Assembly: GCA_002748665.1 (NCBI GenBank)
Contig: PDTB01000020.1
Coordinates: forward strand, 1 to 64,000
Reading direction: 5' to 3'
Source of the DNA: Dethiosulfovibrio peptidovorans
Lineage (GTDB): Bacteria; Synergistota; Synergistia; Synergistales; Dethiosulfovibrionaceae
DNA: 64,000 bases
Both the position numbers and the translations under genes were made by a program. This document shows, piece after piece, positions 28,857 through 37,417 of this stretch. Below the pieces are notes generated by a model. The model was not told the DNA's origin and made no database searches. It saw only the letters and a list, made by a program, of their open reading frames with translations. Numbering within the stretch: the first letter of the stretch is position 1; each line of letters opens with the position of its first letter.

Positions 28857-29336
28857 TTATGACAGGACAAGGCTTCGGAGCATTCTCTTGAGGAGTTCCG
28901 CCTGAAGGGCGTTCCGTTTATACTGAGAAATGTCGAAGACCGATTCACCCATATCGCTCACATGTCGAAGAGCCACCTCGATAAGGAGACGCTCTCTCAG
29001 ATTCAACAAACCTCTGGACTGGAGCGATATAAGAAGCCGGCGTGCTTCCTGCTCGGTGATCACATCGCCCACCAGATTTTCCAGATGGCGCACTCGATCC
29101 TCAGGCATGTCATAACAAATCCGAAGGATACGGATATATCCATGGCCTCCTCTTTGACTCTCGATCAGGTATCCTCGCTCGGGAGTAAAGCGACTTCGAA
29201 GCACGTAATTTATCTGACTGGGAACACAACCAAAACGTTCGGCAAGTTCCTTACGACGAAGAGATATGCCGTCCTCGTCGTTTTCCTCAATAAGTTCGAT
29301 GATATGACTTTCTATGACCTCGGTGAGACTTCTCAC
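28857..29336 (-). CDS. ctsR: CtsR, transcriptional repressor of class III stress genes
   Basis: CtsR represses clp genes and is released on heat or protein stress. The 159-residue protein has the N-terminal winged helix (LAERFGCVPSQINYVLRSRF), the Gly-rich wing SQRGGHGYIRI and a C-terminal dimerisation domain. It starts with GTG at 29336 after GGGGAG. It is followed directly by clpC; mcsA and mcsB, usual in Bacillus-type operons, are missing here. Confidence 0.93.
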   Translation of the reverse strand: MRSLTEVIESHIIELIEENDEDGISLRRKELAERFGCVPSQINYVLRSRFTPERGYLIESQRGGHGYIRILRICYDMPEDRVRHLENLVGDVITEQEARRLLISLQSRGLLNLRERLLIEVALRHVSDMGESVFDISQYKRNALQAELLKRMLRSLVLS

Positions 29337-29375
29337 GCCTATCTCCCCTTATCCACTCAAATGATGAACGGAGTT

Positions 29376-29405
29376 ATCATACTGCATTGGTCAAAAATAG
29401 TCAAC
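29376..29405 (-). promoter_or_regulatory. ctsR-clpC promoter with CtsR operator
   Basis: Plus-strand bases 29389-29405 read GGTCAAA-AAT-AGTCAAC, matching the CtsR heptad tandem repeat. On the minus strand the same bases form a -35 (TTGACT, 29399-29404), with a 17-bp spacer and a -10 TATGAT (29376-29381). The operator thus overlaps the -35 region, as expected for autorepression. It reaches into the last codons of plsY. Confidence 0.85.
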
Positions 29406-30018
29406 ATCTCCCCTTAAAACCACAGTTCTCTACCTTTTCCTCCTGACCGGCTACAATTCGCCTCAGGTTGCTTCTATGCCTCCAGGTAGAGAGAAGGGAG
29501 AGGAAAAGGCCGGCCCAACCAAGTGAAGGGGAGATCAAAAACAAAAACAGGGCCATGGCATACAGGGAGCCCACGGAAGCCAGGGAGACGTACCTGGTAA
29601 TCCGAAGCAATCCCCACCAGACCATTCCCGCCAGAGGTATCGCTATCATAGAACCCCACGGAGCCGAGAAGAACAGGGTACCATACGTTGTGGATACTCC
29701 CTTGCCCCCTCGGAAACCCAACCAGACTGGGTAGTTATGCCCAAAAACCGAGGCTACAGCGACCAAAGCGACGAGAGTATCGGAGCCCCCCCAGTATCCG
29801 ACCATCAGGACCGCGAAGCCCCCCTTCAACATGTCGGTGAGAGCAACGATAACAGCCCATCGTCTCCCCATGAGACGCCCCAGATTGGTGGCCCCGACGT
29901 TTCCCGACCCCAGAGTTCGAATATCAACACCTCGGAAGCGGGAGGCCACAACATAAGCCGTTGGGAAAGAGCCAGCCAAATATCCCAGAATGAGCCAAAG
30001 AAGATAGTTGAATATCAT
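29401..30018 (-). CDS. plsY: Glycerol-3-phosphate acyltransferase PlsY
   Basis: PlsY acylates glycerol-3-phosphate using acyl-phosphate, the first step of phospholipid synthesis. The 205-residue membrane protein carries the family motifs GSGNVGATN near residue 38, FGHNYPVWLGFRGGKGVST and the N-terminal GYLAGSFPTAYVV. It overlaps the acyl-CoA synthetase stop by 4 bp. Confidence 0.95.
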   Translation of the reverse strand: MIFNYLLWLILGYLAGSFPTAYVVASRFRGVDIRTLGSGNVGATNLGRLMGRRWAVIVALTDMLKGGFAVLMVGYWGGSDTLVALVAVASVFGHNYPVWLGFRGGKGVSTTYGTLFFSAPWGSMIAIPLAGMVWWGLLRITRYVSLASVGSLYAMALFLFLISPSLGWAGLFLSLLSTWRHRSNLRRIVAGQEEKVENCGFKGRC

Positions 30019-32006
30019 AATCGTTCATTCCTCTTTTTTCTAAAGGCATAGGCATCGGCAATCCGAACGCCTTGCTCTGTGACAAAAGCCGAATCAATAT
30101 CCAGAAGAAGCAGTTCTGGCTCGGAAGATGCAAGGATCGATATTTTAACGACCTCGTGAGCTAACGAGCGAAAATCAAGAGATTCTCTCCCTCTCAAACC
30201 GGAAAAAAGCCGATATCCCTTCAAGCTTTCGACCATGCTCAAGGCTTCCTGAAAGTCCACGGGGACGAGGCGGAGAGCCAGGTCCTTCGTCACATCGTAC
30301 AGAGCCCCTCCAAGGCCGACTGCGACTACGGGACCAAAAACAGGATCTCGCTTGACGCCGATCATGCATTCGATCCCCTCCTCCACCATCTCCTGGACCA
30401 ACACTCCGTCAATGACAGCATCAGGACAGGATCGATGGGCCCGTTCCAGGATCCGGCCATAGGCGTTTTGCAACTCCTCCTCTGTCCGGAGATCAAGAGC
30501 AATCCCCCGAGCAGCCTTCTTACTGAAGATATCGGTGGAGACAACCTTGATGACCACCGGATATCCCAACGTTGTGCCGGCCTCCAGGACTTCCTCCAGA
30601 GAACGACAGAATTTTTGACGAACCAAAGAAAGACCGTAAGCATCGATGAGACGTGTCGCATCATGCTCGTTCAGGTTCTGGGGAAAGGCCTTCAGAACAG
30701 GCTGTGTAGTGGAAGTTCCTTGACGAACCGGGGGTACCGGTGCTTTGAAGGCGTTCAGGTAGGCGGCCACAGCCCGAGCACATCGTCGAGGGCTTTCAAA
30801 AAAGGGCACCCCGCATTGAGAGCATGTCGAGAGCTTTAGGAGAGCGGAAAGGGACCAACAGAGTACAGGTTTTTTCAGGGTACAGCTCATCCGTCGTATC
30901 GAATCCTCTACGTTTTCAGATAACGGCGAAGGCAAAGCGGGGATGGCCAGAATAAGAATGTCGGCATCGTCTCCACGATCCAAAGCATATACAAGCTCTT
31001 CCAGAACACTCGACGTGTTCGATGTCCTTCGAGATGTAGAAACCATAAGAGATTGAGGAGTATCAGCAGCGAGAAGATGAAGAGATCGTTCGACATCCCT
31101 GGGCAATACCGCTATCGTCAGTCCTGCCGAGACACAAGCTCTTGAGAGCAGGGTACCCATGCCGTCCGAAAGGGGAAGAAGCGCCACAGCACCTCGTGGT
31201 TGAGGTCGAGGAAGACGCTCGACCACGAGACAAAGATCAAGCAGATCCTCCACGTCCTCCAGAAGAATCAGTCCGAATTGATCAGCGATAGTTCGCCATA
31301 CCCCGTCGTCCGTGGTCAACGCCGTGTCTGATACATCTCCATGTCCTCGGAGAACGGCGAGAGGGACGCCTCTGTCATGGGCTTCCCGAGCCATGTCGAG
31401 GAAAGCGGAGCCCTCCGAAAGAGTCTCGATGCAGACCACGAGAAGATTTATTTCGCCGTTTTTCAGAAGCCACCGACCGATCCAAGCCGTCGTTTTATCG
31501 AATGGTATACCCGTGGTAATCCCGTATCTAAAGGGTATTCCGGCTGATGCCGCAGCGGCCATGATTGAGACTCCAACGGAGCCGTTTTGGGAGATACACC
31601 CGATTCTCGACGAGCTCTCTAAAGGAAATTCGGGAAGAGCTCCATTACTCACGATCATTAAATCGGTGATAAGCGAAAACCCAAGAGGCAGAGGGCCGAA
31701 GATACCTGTCCTTAGCACCTCGATGCCCTCAGTGAGCAAAAAAATCCAGGGGATTTTTTTCCGACAGCAGACCTCCAGTATGACATCGGACGCCTCTACC
31801 ACAAATGCGACGTCAGGGACCTGCGACGAGCTCTCGAATTCTTCGATCTCATCTGTCCCCCAAGCAGATAAAGAAGAAGAGATCTCTCCCCTTTGAGAAA
31901 TCCGCACACCTTCAGATGTGTTACCTCCCAAAATGACAAGGTTTTCAGGATGGAAGAGTCGCTCTACATCTGGTACAGCAACGAAAAAGGTTTCAGTCCA
32001 TGACAT
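30015..32006 (-). CDS. ADP-forming acyl-CoA synthetase family protein (CoA-ligase + ATP-grasp)
   Basis: This is a fused acyl-CoA synthetase (NDP-forming) of 663 residues. It has a diverged N-terminal CoA-binding-like domain, succinyl-CoA-ligase-like domains in the middle, and a C-terminal ATP-grasp domain from about residue 445 (LIDAYGLSLVRQKFCRSLEE, then GYPVVIKVVSTDIFSKKAARG and IECMIGVKRDPVFGPVVAVG). Such enzymes form ATP from acyl-CoA in amino acid fermenters, or act as protein acetyltransferases. The phosphohistidine motif is not clear, so activity is uncertain. Start: ATG at 32006, AGGG upstream; an ATG at 32027 is the alternative. Confidence 0.75.
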   Translation of the reverse strand: MSWTETFFVAVPDVERLFHPENLVILGGNTSEGVRISQRGEISSSLSAWGTDEIEEFESSSQVPDVAFVVEASDVILEVCCRKKIPWIFLLTEGIEVLRTGIFGPLPLGFSLITDLMIVSNGALPEFPLESSSRIGCISQNGSVGVSIMAAAASAGIPFRYGITTGIPFDKTTAWIGRWLLKNGEINLLVVCIETLSEGSAFLDMAREAHDRGVPLAVLRGHGDVSDTALTTDDGVWRTIADQFGLILLEDVEDLLDLCLVVERLPRPQPRGAVALLPLSDGMGTLLSRACVSAGLTIAVLPRDVERSLHLLAADTPQSLMVSTSRRTSNTSSVLEELVYALDRGDDADILILAIPALPSPLSENVEDSIRRMSCTLKKPVLCWSLSALLKLSTCSQCGVPFFESPRRCARAVAAYLNAFKAPVPPVRQGTSTTQPVLKAFPQNLNEHDATRLIDAYGLSLVRQKFCRSLEEVLEAGTTLGYPVVIKVVSTDIFSKKAARGIALDLRTEEELQNAYGRILERAHRSCPDAVIDGVLVQEMVEEGIECMIGVKRDPVFGPVVAVGLGGALYDVTKDLALRLVPVDFQEALSMVESLKGYRLFSGLRGRESLDFRSLAHEVVKISILASSEPELLLLDIDSAFVTEQGVRIADAYAFRKKRNERL

Positions 32007-32119
32007 CAAATGAGCACCCTCTCTCATAGCGACTCAGGCGTGATCTACGAGATAATCGAACTTCAATGTATTTCGGGTTCTCCACTGATCAGGGTGATTC
32101 AGCTCAATAGTTGGACAAT

Positions 32120-32154
32120 AAAAAAAGCGAGGACCCACTTCGGGACGTCCCCGC
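32120..32154 (-). terminator. Terminator downstream of the HU gene
   Basis: On the minus strand, an 8-bp stem GCGGGGAC / GTCCTCGC (one wobble pair) is followed by TTTTTTT. It lies 20 bp after the HU stop. Confidence 0.85.
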
Positions 32155-32173
32155 CAGATATCTACGAAGCCCT

Positions 32174-32482
32174 TTATTTTTTTTTGCACCGCTTCCCCTT
32201 GCACGTGACATTCACCTTTTCTTTCAAACCTTTTCCAGGGCGAAACACCGGGACCTTCTTTGCGGGGATAGCCACGGTCTTGTCAGGATTCTGGGGGTTT
32301 CGTCCAATTCGAGCTGCCCTCTGCCGAATCTCGAACGTTCCAAAACCAACCAGCTGAACCCGCTCACCGGAGGCCAACGCATTAGCAAGCGAATCCCAGA
32401 CTGCCGAGACGGCCCGAGCTGCATCGCTCTTCTTCAAACCAGTTTTTTCCCGAACTGCATCGATAAGCTCCATTTTTGTCAT
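32174..32482 (-). CDS. hup: HU-family DNA-binding protein
   Basis: This is a histone-like nucleoid protein of 102 residues, slightly longer than the usual 90 because of a Lys-rich tail ending CKGKRCKKK. The HU core is clear: MELIDAVREKTGLKKSDA at the start, then VQLVGFGTFEIRQRAARIGRNPQ with the DNA-bending arm, and VPVFRPGKGLKEKV. The start is the ATG at 32482 after GGAGG; an ATG three codons later is possible. The preceding small basic ORF and a strong promoter at 32824-32851 form one transcript. Confidence 0.93.
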   Translation of the reverse strand: MTKMELIDAVREKTGLKKSDAARAVSAVWDSLANALASGERVQLVGFGTFEIRQRAARIGRNPQNPDKTVAIPAKKVPVFRPGKGLKEKVNVTCKGKRCKKK

Positions 32483-32606
32483 TCCAACACAAACCTCCCT
32501 AATCATTACAGCCTTACACTGATGTATAGAATAATTGTACTCTTCGAACCTACGTATATCATTGAGCGGAGAATCGAAAGGGATACCCGATCACTCCCTT
32601 TCTGGA

Positions 32607-32774
32607 TCATCCATCTCCAGAAGCCTGAGCAACCTCAGTGCATACCTCAAATCCGAAGAGTTTAAGCCGCTCTCGAACCCGAACCCTGCGTCGCCCCCTC
32701 CCTCGGCATGCCAAAACACCGTGTTGTGAACCAGTTACCGAACGAGCTCTCGATGCCTTTTTCGCAACGCTCAA
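32607..32774 (-). CDS. Small basic protein of unknown function upstream of HU
   Basis: This short frame of 55 codons starts at a TTG with GAGGTGA just upstream. It is Arg-rich in the centre (CRGRGRRRVRVRERLK) and ends FEVCTEVAQASGDG. It matches no family I know. Support: the SD, its position directly behind a good promoter and 124 bp ahead of HU on the same strand, and a protein-like composition. Against: the start codon is weak and the peptide is short. Confidence 0.4.
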   Translation of the reverse strand: MSVAKKASRARSVTGSQHGVLACRGRGRRRVRVRERLKLFGFEVCTEVAQASGDG

Positions 32775-32823
32775 TTGATTCACCTCGCTAAGGATATGGT
32801 GTAATTAGGCTCTCTTTACTCTC

Positions 32824-32851
32824 ATTATACATATCCTCCAACTTGAATCAA
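32824..32851 (-). promoter_or_regulatory. Promoter for the small ORF and HU
   Basis: On the minus strand, TTGATT is followed by a 16-bp spacer and a perfect TATAAT, some 50 bp before the small ORF. Confidence 0.65.
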
Positions 32852-32895
32852 GCACAAAAAACATCCCTGTAAAAATACCGTTGCGCACCCTGCCC

Positions 32896-33240
32896 TTAAG
32901 GGTTACCCAGGGGCCGTCCCTGCTTCTCCAGATAGTCGTTAAGGGCCTTTGTGATGGCCTCCTCGGCCAAAGACGATACATCCTTTCTTGAGGAAGCGTA
33001 CAAAAACAGAGTAAAAGAATCAAAAATTGCGTCTCCGTTGCAGCTGAAAAGTGGCACTGTGACGTGGATTTTTGCATCATAGATCCACGCCCTCTAACCT
33101 TTTGGACAAAATCCTGTACCGTTTCGAGAGAGGAGAAAGCCGAGGAATTGATTGAGATACCTAACGGGAAGGAGGAGGATACCCTGTGATCGAACCAGCG
33201 ATACCGCTGAACATGATCTTTAGAGGTATCCTCGAATGAA
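32896..33240 (-). pseudogene. Frameshifted gene remnant of unknown function
   Basis: Two minus-strand reading frames each look protein-like and meet near 33085. The upstream part reads RYRWFDHRVSSSFPLG...ETVQDFVQKV. The downstream part, shifted by one base, reads YDAKIHVTVPLFSCNGDAIF...AEEAITKALNDYLEKQG and ends at a TAA at 32896. The downstream frame has a stop just above the junction and no start with an SD. The 5' end runs into the pepD terminator and lacks a start. I read it as a decayed gene; a sequencing error is the alternative. Confidence 0.45.
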
Positions 33241-33273
33241 AAGAAAGCGAAAGAGTTAAACTCTCTCGCTTTC
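33236..33273 (-). terminator. Terminator of the dipeptidase gene
   Basis: On the minus strand, GAAAGCGAGAGAGTT and AACTCTTTCGCTTTC form a stem (one mismatch) followed by TTTTCATT, 24 bp after the stop codon. Confidence 0.85.
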
Positions 33274-33296
33274 TTCACGTTTTTGTCCGTTCTTAT

Positions 33297-34955
33297 TTAT
33301 TTAGGATCAGCGGGATTGGAGAGGGCTCCATAGCCCACGTCCTCAAGCCACCAGGTAGGATATCCGACACCTTCCTGGGTTCCTTCCTCAGTCATGACGT
33401 ACCCATCGCAGTATTTGCCGACCAGAGCGTCACCCAGAGCCCACCAGGCTTTCTCCACCTCGACCATGGCCTTGTCGGTATACTCAGTGACGAGGGCGAC
33501 GGCCTTCTTGGGATTCTTTTTGTACATGTCCATAGCCTTGGATGACACGTCGGGAATCTCCTTAAAAAATCGGGACTCGAACCGCTCCTGTTCAGCCTGG
33601 ATGTCCTTGATTATGTAGTTCCACTTAAGAGTAGCCCAGTTGCTCACGAAGTTGAAGGCCCACCATGCGCTCTCCCTGTCCATTTTGTGACGAGTTCCTG
33701 TGGCCCAGCTCTTGGGAACCTCGGTAACACCGCAGAAGATAGGCACATACACGGTGGTCAGAGGCTGATCCTCTCCAAACCAGAGAATACCGCCCACGGG
33801 GTCGGGACGATCAGCCCAAGACTGGGCAACGTGGCTGTACGAGCAACGGAAGATGCTGATGTTTCTCTCCCAGTACACGTGCTCCATTCCCTTGGGACGC
33901 TGGTCCATGTTGGGGCGATAGACCACAGGGCACTCAAAGGGACCGCCGGCCTTGGTCTTGCCCAGGTCGTAGGGAGTTCCCTGGTAATGATCCCGGTTGA
34001 TGGCGATAAGATCCTGGACCGACACCTTTTTATCGGGTTTCACGGATAGAGGATACTGGGCAGCGGTAGAACTGAGTTTCAGCGAAGGTGCCAGAAGGCT
34101 CAGAACCCGCCATTCCCTCCGTGAACAGACAGGAAGGTAAGCGTTATCCTCGGCGGGCATGTAGGCCCTGTTGAACTCGAAGGTCTCGCCATCTTTCCAC
34201 CAGCCCATCTCTTTGGCGAAGGATCTGACGTTCTCCGACCACATGTACTTATCGGGATCGTCGAAGTCCACGGCACCGATCCGGGAACGGTTAGCGATGA
34301 CGCTCACGTGATTGTCGGGGATCCGGGCGGCGACCCACACGGCCCCTGGTTTGCCGCTCTCAGGAGTCCAGAGAGGCCCCGGGCCAGCGATCTCGAAGAG
34401 CCATACCTCGTTGCCGTCAGAGAGACACAGCCCCTCACCGGCATCGCCGTATCCGTACTTCTCGGCCAATTCACCCATGACCTTCACGGCTTCCCGAGCC
34501 GTCCTGGCTCTCTGAAGCGCAAAGACCTCCAGCATTTCGATCATCATCCAGCCGTTATCGCAGTAGAGCTCCTCCCGACCACCCCACGTGGCCTCACCGA
34601 TCATGAGCTTGTGTTCGTTCATGAAGGGGTAGCCTACGTTGAAGTAGGTGTATGTCTCCTCCACCTGAGGGATGGTACCTACCTCGATGAGTTTTTTGGT
34701 GGGGATGGTCTGGTAACACAGGTTCTTGTACACCGAAGCCGTGGAACCGGCACCCCATTTTTTCCCCGGCACGATCTGAATTCTCTGGTCGTACCATCCA
34801 TCTGCCGTATGACTGACCATGCTGGATCCATCAACCGTAGCGCCCTTTCCGACCATCATAGCCGTGCAGGCCATGGCTCCTCCTGCCACGATGAGCGACA
34901 GAGCAACGATACCCGATAGCACGCCAAAACTCTTGAAGACTCCTCTTGCTCTCAT
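33297..34955 (-). CDS. Secreted C69-family dipeptidase
   Basis: This N-terminal-nucleophile dipeptidase (552 residues) releases amino acids from peptides. The Sec signal ends in GGAMA, and the residue after it, Cys30 (ACTAMMVGKGAT), is the expected catalytic Cys exposed by processing. The family blocks SHTADGWYDQRI, IGEATWGGREELYCDNGWM and FEIAGPGPLW are present. It is monocistronic with its own terminator. The exported location and the size fit peptide scavenging in an amino-acid fermenter. Confidence 0.92.
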   Translation of the reverse strand: MRARGVFKSFGVLSGIVALSLIVAGGAMACTAMMVGKGATVDGSSMVSHTADGWYDQRIQIVPGKKWGAGSTASVYKNLCYQTIPTKKLIEVGTIPQVEETYTYFNVGYPFMNEHKLMIGEATWGGREELYCDNGWMMIEMLEVFALQRARTAREAVKVMGELAEKYGYGDAGEGLCLSDGNEVWLFEIAGPGPLWTPESGKPGAVWVAARIPDNHVSVIANRSRIGAVDFDDPDKYMWSENVRSFAKEMGWWKDGETFEFNRAYMPAEDNAYLPVCSRREWRVLSLLAPSLKLSSTAAQYPLSVKPDKKVSVQDLIAINRDHYQGTPYDLGKTKAGGPFECPVVYRPNMDQRPKGMEHVYWERNISIFRCSYSHVAQSWADRPDPVGGILWFGEDQPLTTVYVPIFCGVTEVPKSWATGTRHKMDRESAWWAFNFVSNWATLKWNYIIKDIQAEQERFESRFFKEIPDVSSKAMDMYKKNPKKAVALVTEYTDKAMVEVEKAWWALGDALVGKYCDGYVMTEEGTQEGVGYPTWWLEDVGYGALSNPADPK

Positions 34956-35206
34956 AACATAGACCTCCTGACGATATGCTATTATGTCGCCTTTGACGCC
35001 TCTTGTATGGAACAGATCTTACAAAGATACACGTATCATATCATCACACGTCAATCAAAGAAGTTCCCCACAGTTTTTGTAGGGAATCGTGCTCTTAAAG
35101 AACTTTTTGACCGAGTGAGTCCACAAAAAGGTTTACTCTTCTCTGGGAAGAGTTTGTCGTGTACAATGTCTGCTACAAGAAGTAAAGAAAGGTTTTGACG
35201 GGAACT

Positions 35207-35884
35207 ATGTGGAACGAATTTCTCTGGGGGGGCATGATGCTGCTCAATTTCGCTGGCATCATGGTTATGTACCGGCTGTGGGGCAAGCAGGGACTTCTGT
35301 GTTGGATTCCCGTATCGGTGATCGTGGCGAACATTCAAGTGGTCAAGCTCGTCTCTCTCTTCGGGATTACGGCTACTTTAGGCAATATCGTCTACGCCTC
35401 AGCCTTCCTGGTAACCGACATCCTGTCGGAAAATCACGGGAAAAAGGACGCCAGACAGGCGGTATATATCGGTTTTTTCTCACTTGTGGTGATGACCACG
35501 ATGATGAACCTGGCCCTGTGGTTTACCCCTCATAACGACGACTTTGCCCAGAGCGCCCTATCGACGATCTTTGCGATCATGCCTCGACTTACAGTAGCGT
35601 CCTTTCTGGCGTACGGTGTCTCCCAACTTCACGACGTATGGGCTTTCCACTGGTGGAAGACCCATACAGGAGGTCGCCATCTCTGGCTGCGAAACAACCT
35701 ATCGACCATGGTATCCCAAGGATTGGACAGCGTTATATTCACCATTGTAGCTTTTTATGGTACTGTGCCCATCAAGGCACTGGCAGAGATCGTCCTCTCC
35801 ACCTATGTCCTCAAATTCATCGTTGCAGCCTGTGACACCCCCTTCGTCTATTGGGCCAAACGCATTCACCGAAACGAGAGATAG
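35207..35884 (+). CDS. YhhQ-type queuosine precursor transporter (VUT family)
   Basis: This inner-membrane protein of 225 residues has six or so hydrophobic segments. YASAFLVTDILSENHGKKDARQAVYIGF is the family signature, with further conserved MVSQGLDSVIFTIVAFYG. YhhQ homologues import the queuosine precursors preQ0/preQ1 for tRNA modification. The start is probably the ATG at 35207; the frame also allows a TTG at 35195. Upstream (34956-35206) I looked for a preQ1 riboswitch but saw no convincing one. Confidence 0.88.
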   Translation: MWNEFLWGGMMLLNFAGIMVMYRLWGKQGLLCWIPVSVIVANIQVVKLVSLFGITATLGNIVYASAFLVTDILSENHGKKDARQAVYIGFFSLVVMTTMMNLALWFTPHNDDFAQSALSTIFAIMPRLTVASFLAYGVSQLHDVWAFHWWKTHTGGRHLWLRNNLSTMVSQGLDSVIFTIVAFYGTVPIKALAEIVLSTYVLKFIVAACDTPFVYWAKRIHRNER

Positions 35885-35900
35885 CGGGTACCCTGATAAA

Positions 35901-35940
35901 GGAGACGACCTAAGAGAGTCTCTCCTCTTAGGTCGTCTCC
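35901..35940. terminator. Strong hairpin between convergent genes
   Basis: A 16-bp perfect stem (GGAGACGACCTAAGAG / CTCTTAGGTCGTCTCC) with an 8-base loop sits after the YhhQ gene. Its right arm includes the last codons of the minus-strand gene at 35928. The T-tract is weak. Confidence 0.75.
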
Positions 35941-36647
35941 TTGTCTCGTGCCACATATGCCCTCACGGTTCCATCCTCGGACCAGAAAAGGGCCATTACC
36001 AAAGGGTGTCGAATCTGGCTTGCCCTGATAATAGGTCTGAGACTCTCCCCGTCTCGGCGCATCCCATACAGTTGAGTGGTGGTGACTTCAATCGCATCAA
36101 ATTCCCGACGTAACTTATCGATACTCAGAGGAAAAACGTCCGCTGTCTTTAAAAGATCGCTCCAAAGCATCCTATCATCGTTGCTCAGAAGATCGACCAA
36201 AGACATATCGTTCTCCGCTTGCGAAGGCGGTGGTTCCTGAAAGGGCGACAATTTTCTCTCTCTCTCGTTTTTCGTCTCCGCCGCTCGACGAGAAAGATTC
36301 CAGGACGACGGAGCACCCACGGTCACATTCTCCCCTCGAACCTGCAATACCTCCAGAAACCTCAGATCATCCACGAGAGAGTTCAGGGCCTCTGTAGGAT
36401 CATCGGAAAAAAACTCGCTGAGATTCTTTAGTGACGTTTTCTCCCCTCTCCACCTCAGAAGAGAAATGGCAACGACGATGCCCCATTCTTGGAGTCTCAG
36501 TCCTTGAGGGGGACAGACCGAGAGAAGCTCCCGAACCAGATCCTCTCTCAAGGTGACCTCGGGCGGGGAGGATACGGGGACAGCCATCCCCCGAACATCG
36601 TCCCCCTCGGTGAGATATTTACGCAGACTCGGTCGCTTCTTTGCCAT
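35928..36647 (-). CDS. Unrecognised protein paired with a ParA ATPase
   Basis: This 239-residue protein resembles nothing I know. The first 20 residues are basic. Residues 35-105 look like a winged-helix-type domain (LQEWGIVVAISLLRW; LKNLSEFFSDDPTEALNSLVDDLRFLEVLQV). A Glu/Lys-rich linker follows, then a C-terminal alpha/beta segment with LYGMRRDGESLRPIIRAS. It overlaps the parA stop by 29 bp, the position usually held by a ParB or another ParA partner. ParB motifs (GERR/HTH_parB) are absent. Its role as partner or DNA adaptor is inference. Confidence 0.6.
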   Translation of the reverse strand: MAKKRPSLRKYLTEGDDVRGMAVPVSSPPEVTLREDLVRELLSVCPPQGLRLQEWGIVVAISLLRWRGEKTSLKNLSEFFSDDPTEALNSLVDDLRFLEVLQVRGENVTVGAPSSWNLSRRAAETKNERERKLSPFQEPPPSQAENDMSLVDLLSNDDRMLWSDLLKTADVFPLSIDKLRREFDAIEVTTTQLYGMRRDGESLRPIIRASQIRHPLVMALFWSEDGTVRAYVARDKETT

Positions 36648-37407
36648 TACGTTTTTCCCTCTCTACGAATTCTTCAGCGAGAAGACGGTAGTCCCGAGCT
36701 CCATTACAGTTCTTGTCATAACTCAGGACAGATACTCCAGCACCGCTGGCCTCAACTATACTGATATTTCCCCTGATGTATCGCCGATAGAGCGTATCTC
36801 CGAAGTAGTCGGAAACCTCCTTTTGCACCTCTCGATTCATGACAACCTTGGAGTTATGTCTCGTCAGGACGACGCCTCCCACGGTAAGTTTTTTGTTCAA
36901 TCTCTTCTGGAATAACTTCACCGTGGAGTCCAGGAGTCGGATCCCTGCCAAACTGTAAAACTCGCTTTCCAGGGGAACCATGATCTCATCAGCAGCAGCC
37001 AAAACGTTTCTGGTGAAGAGTCCCAGCTGTGGAGGACTATCACAGAAGATGTAATCGTACTGCTGAAGGTTCTCAGCTTCCAGCGACGAACGAAGCAGAC
37101 TGTCCCGTCCCGGTTCCCGCTCAAGCTGAAGCTCCGCTACCGCGAGATCAAGACTACTTGGGATGACGTCCACTCCCTCACGACGAATCGCCAGATCAGA
37201 CAGTGACAGATCCCCAACGAGAAAATCGTACACGTAGGGGGCCCCATCGGAGACCGATATGCCCCATCCAGAGGACAGGTTACTCTGGGGATCCAGATCC
37301 AAGGCGGCAATCCTGTATCCTTTGGAGACAAGAGCCACCGCGAGGTTCTGACACAGGGTGGTCTTGCCAACCCCTCCTTTAAGATTACAAAAGCCCAGTA
37401 TTTTCAT
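36619..37407 (-). CDS. ParA/Soj-type ATPase
   Basis: This deviant Walker-A ATPase (262 residues) of the ParA/MinD group segregates DNA or positions protein complexes. The P-loop is KGGVGKTT (residues 10-17), the Walker A' strand is DLDPQSNLSS, and DSPPQLGLFTRNVLAAADEIMVP follows. The ATG at 37407 is chosen since translation then begins just ahead of the first strand; the upstream 15 residues seem spurious. It is not next to a replication origin or a parB gene, so it is more likely a positioning or orphan ParA than the chromosomal Soj. Confidence 0.88.
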   Translation of the reverse strand: MKILGFCNLKGGVGKTTLCQNLAVALVSKGYRIAALDLDPQSNLSSGWGISVSDGAPYVYDFLVGDLSLSDLAIRREGVDVIPSSLDLAVAELQLEREPGRDSLLRSSLEAENLQQYDYIFCDSPPQLGLFTRNVLAAADEIMVPLESEFYSLAGIRLLDSTVKLFQKRLNKKLTVGGVVLTRHNSKVVMNREVQKEVSDYFGDTLYRRYIRGNISIVEASGAGVSVLSYDKNCNGARDYRLLAEEFVEREKRNGKEATESA

Positions 37408-37417
37408 CGAGATCCTC

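Noticed and set aside
33217-33236. TTTAGAGGTATCCTC, similar to the repeat-element end
   Set aside because: A single end-like sequence inside the broken gene with no second end found.
34308-34919. Plus-strand frame of 203 codons opposite the dipeptidase
   Set aside because: Antisense shadow of a well-supported C69 gene; no recognisable domain.
34956-35206. Possible preQ1 riboswitch before the YhhQ-type gene
   Set aside because: A small ACTCTTC/GAAGAGT hairpin exists, but no preQ1-I or preQ1-II consensus could be matched.
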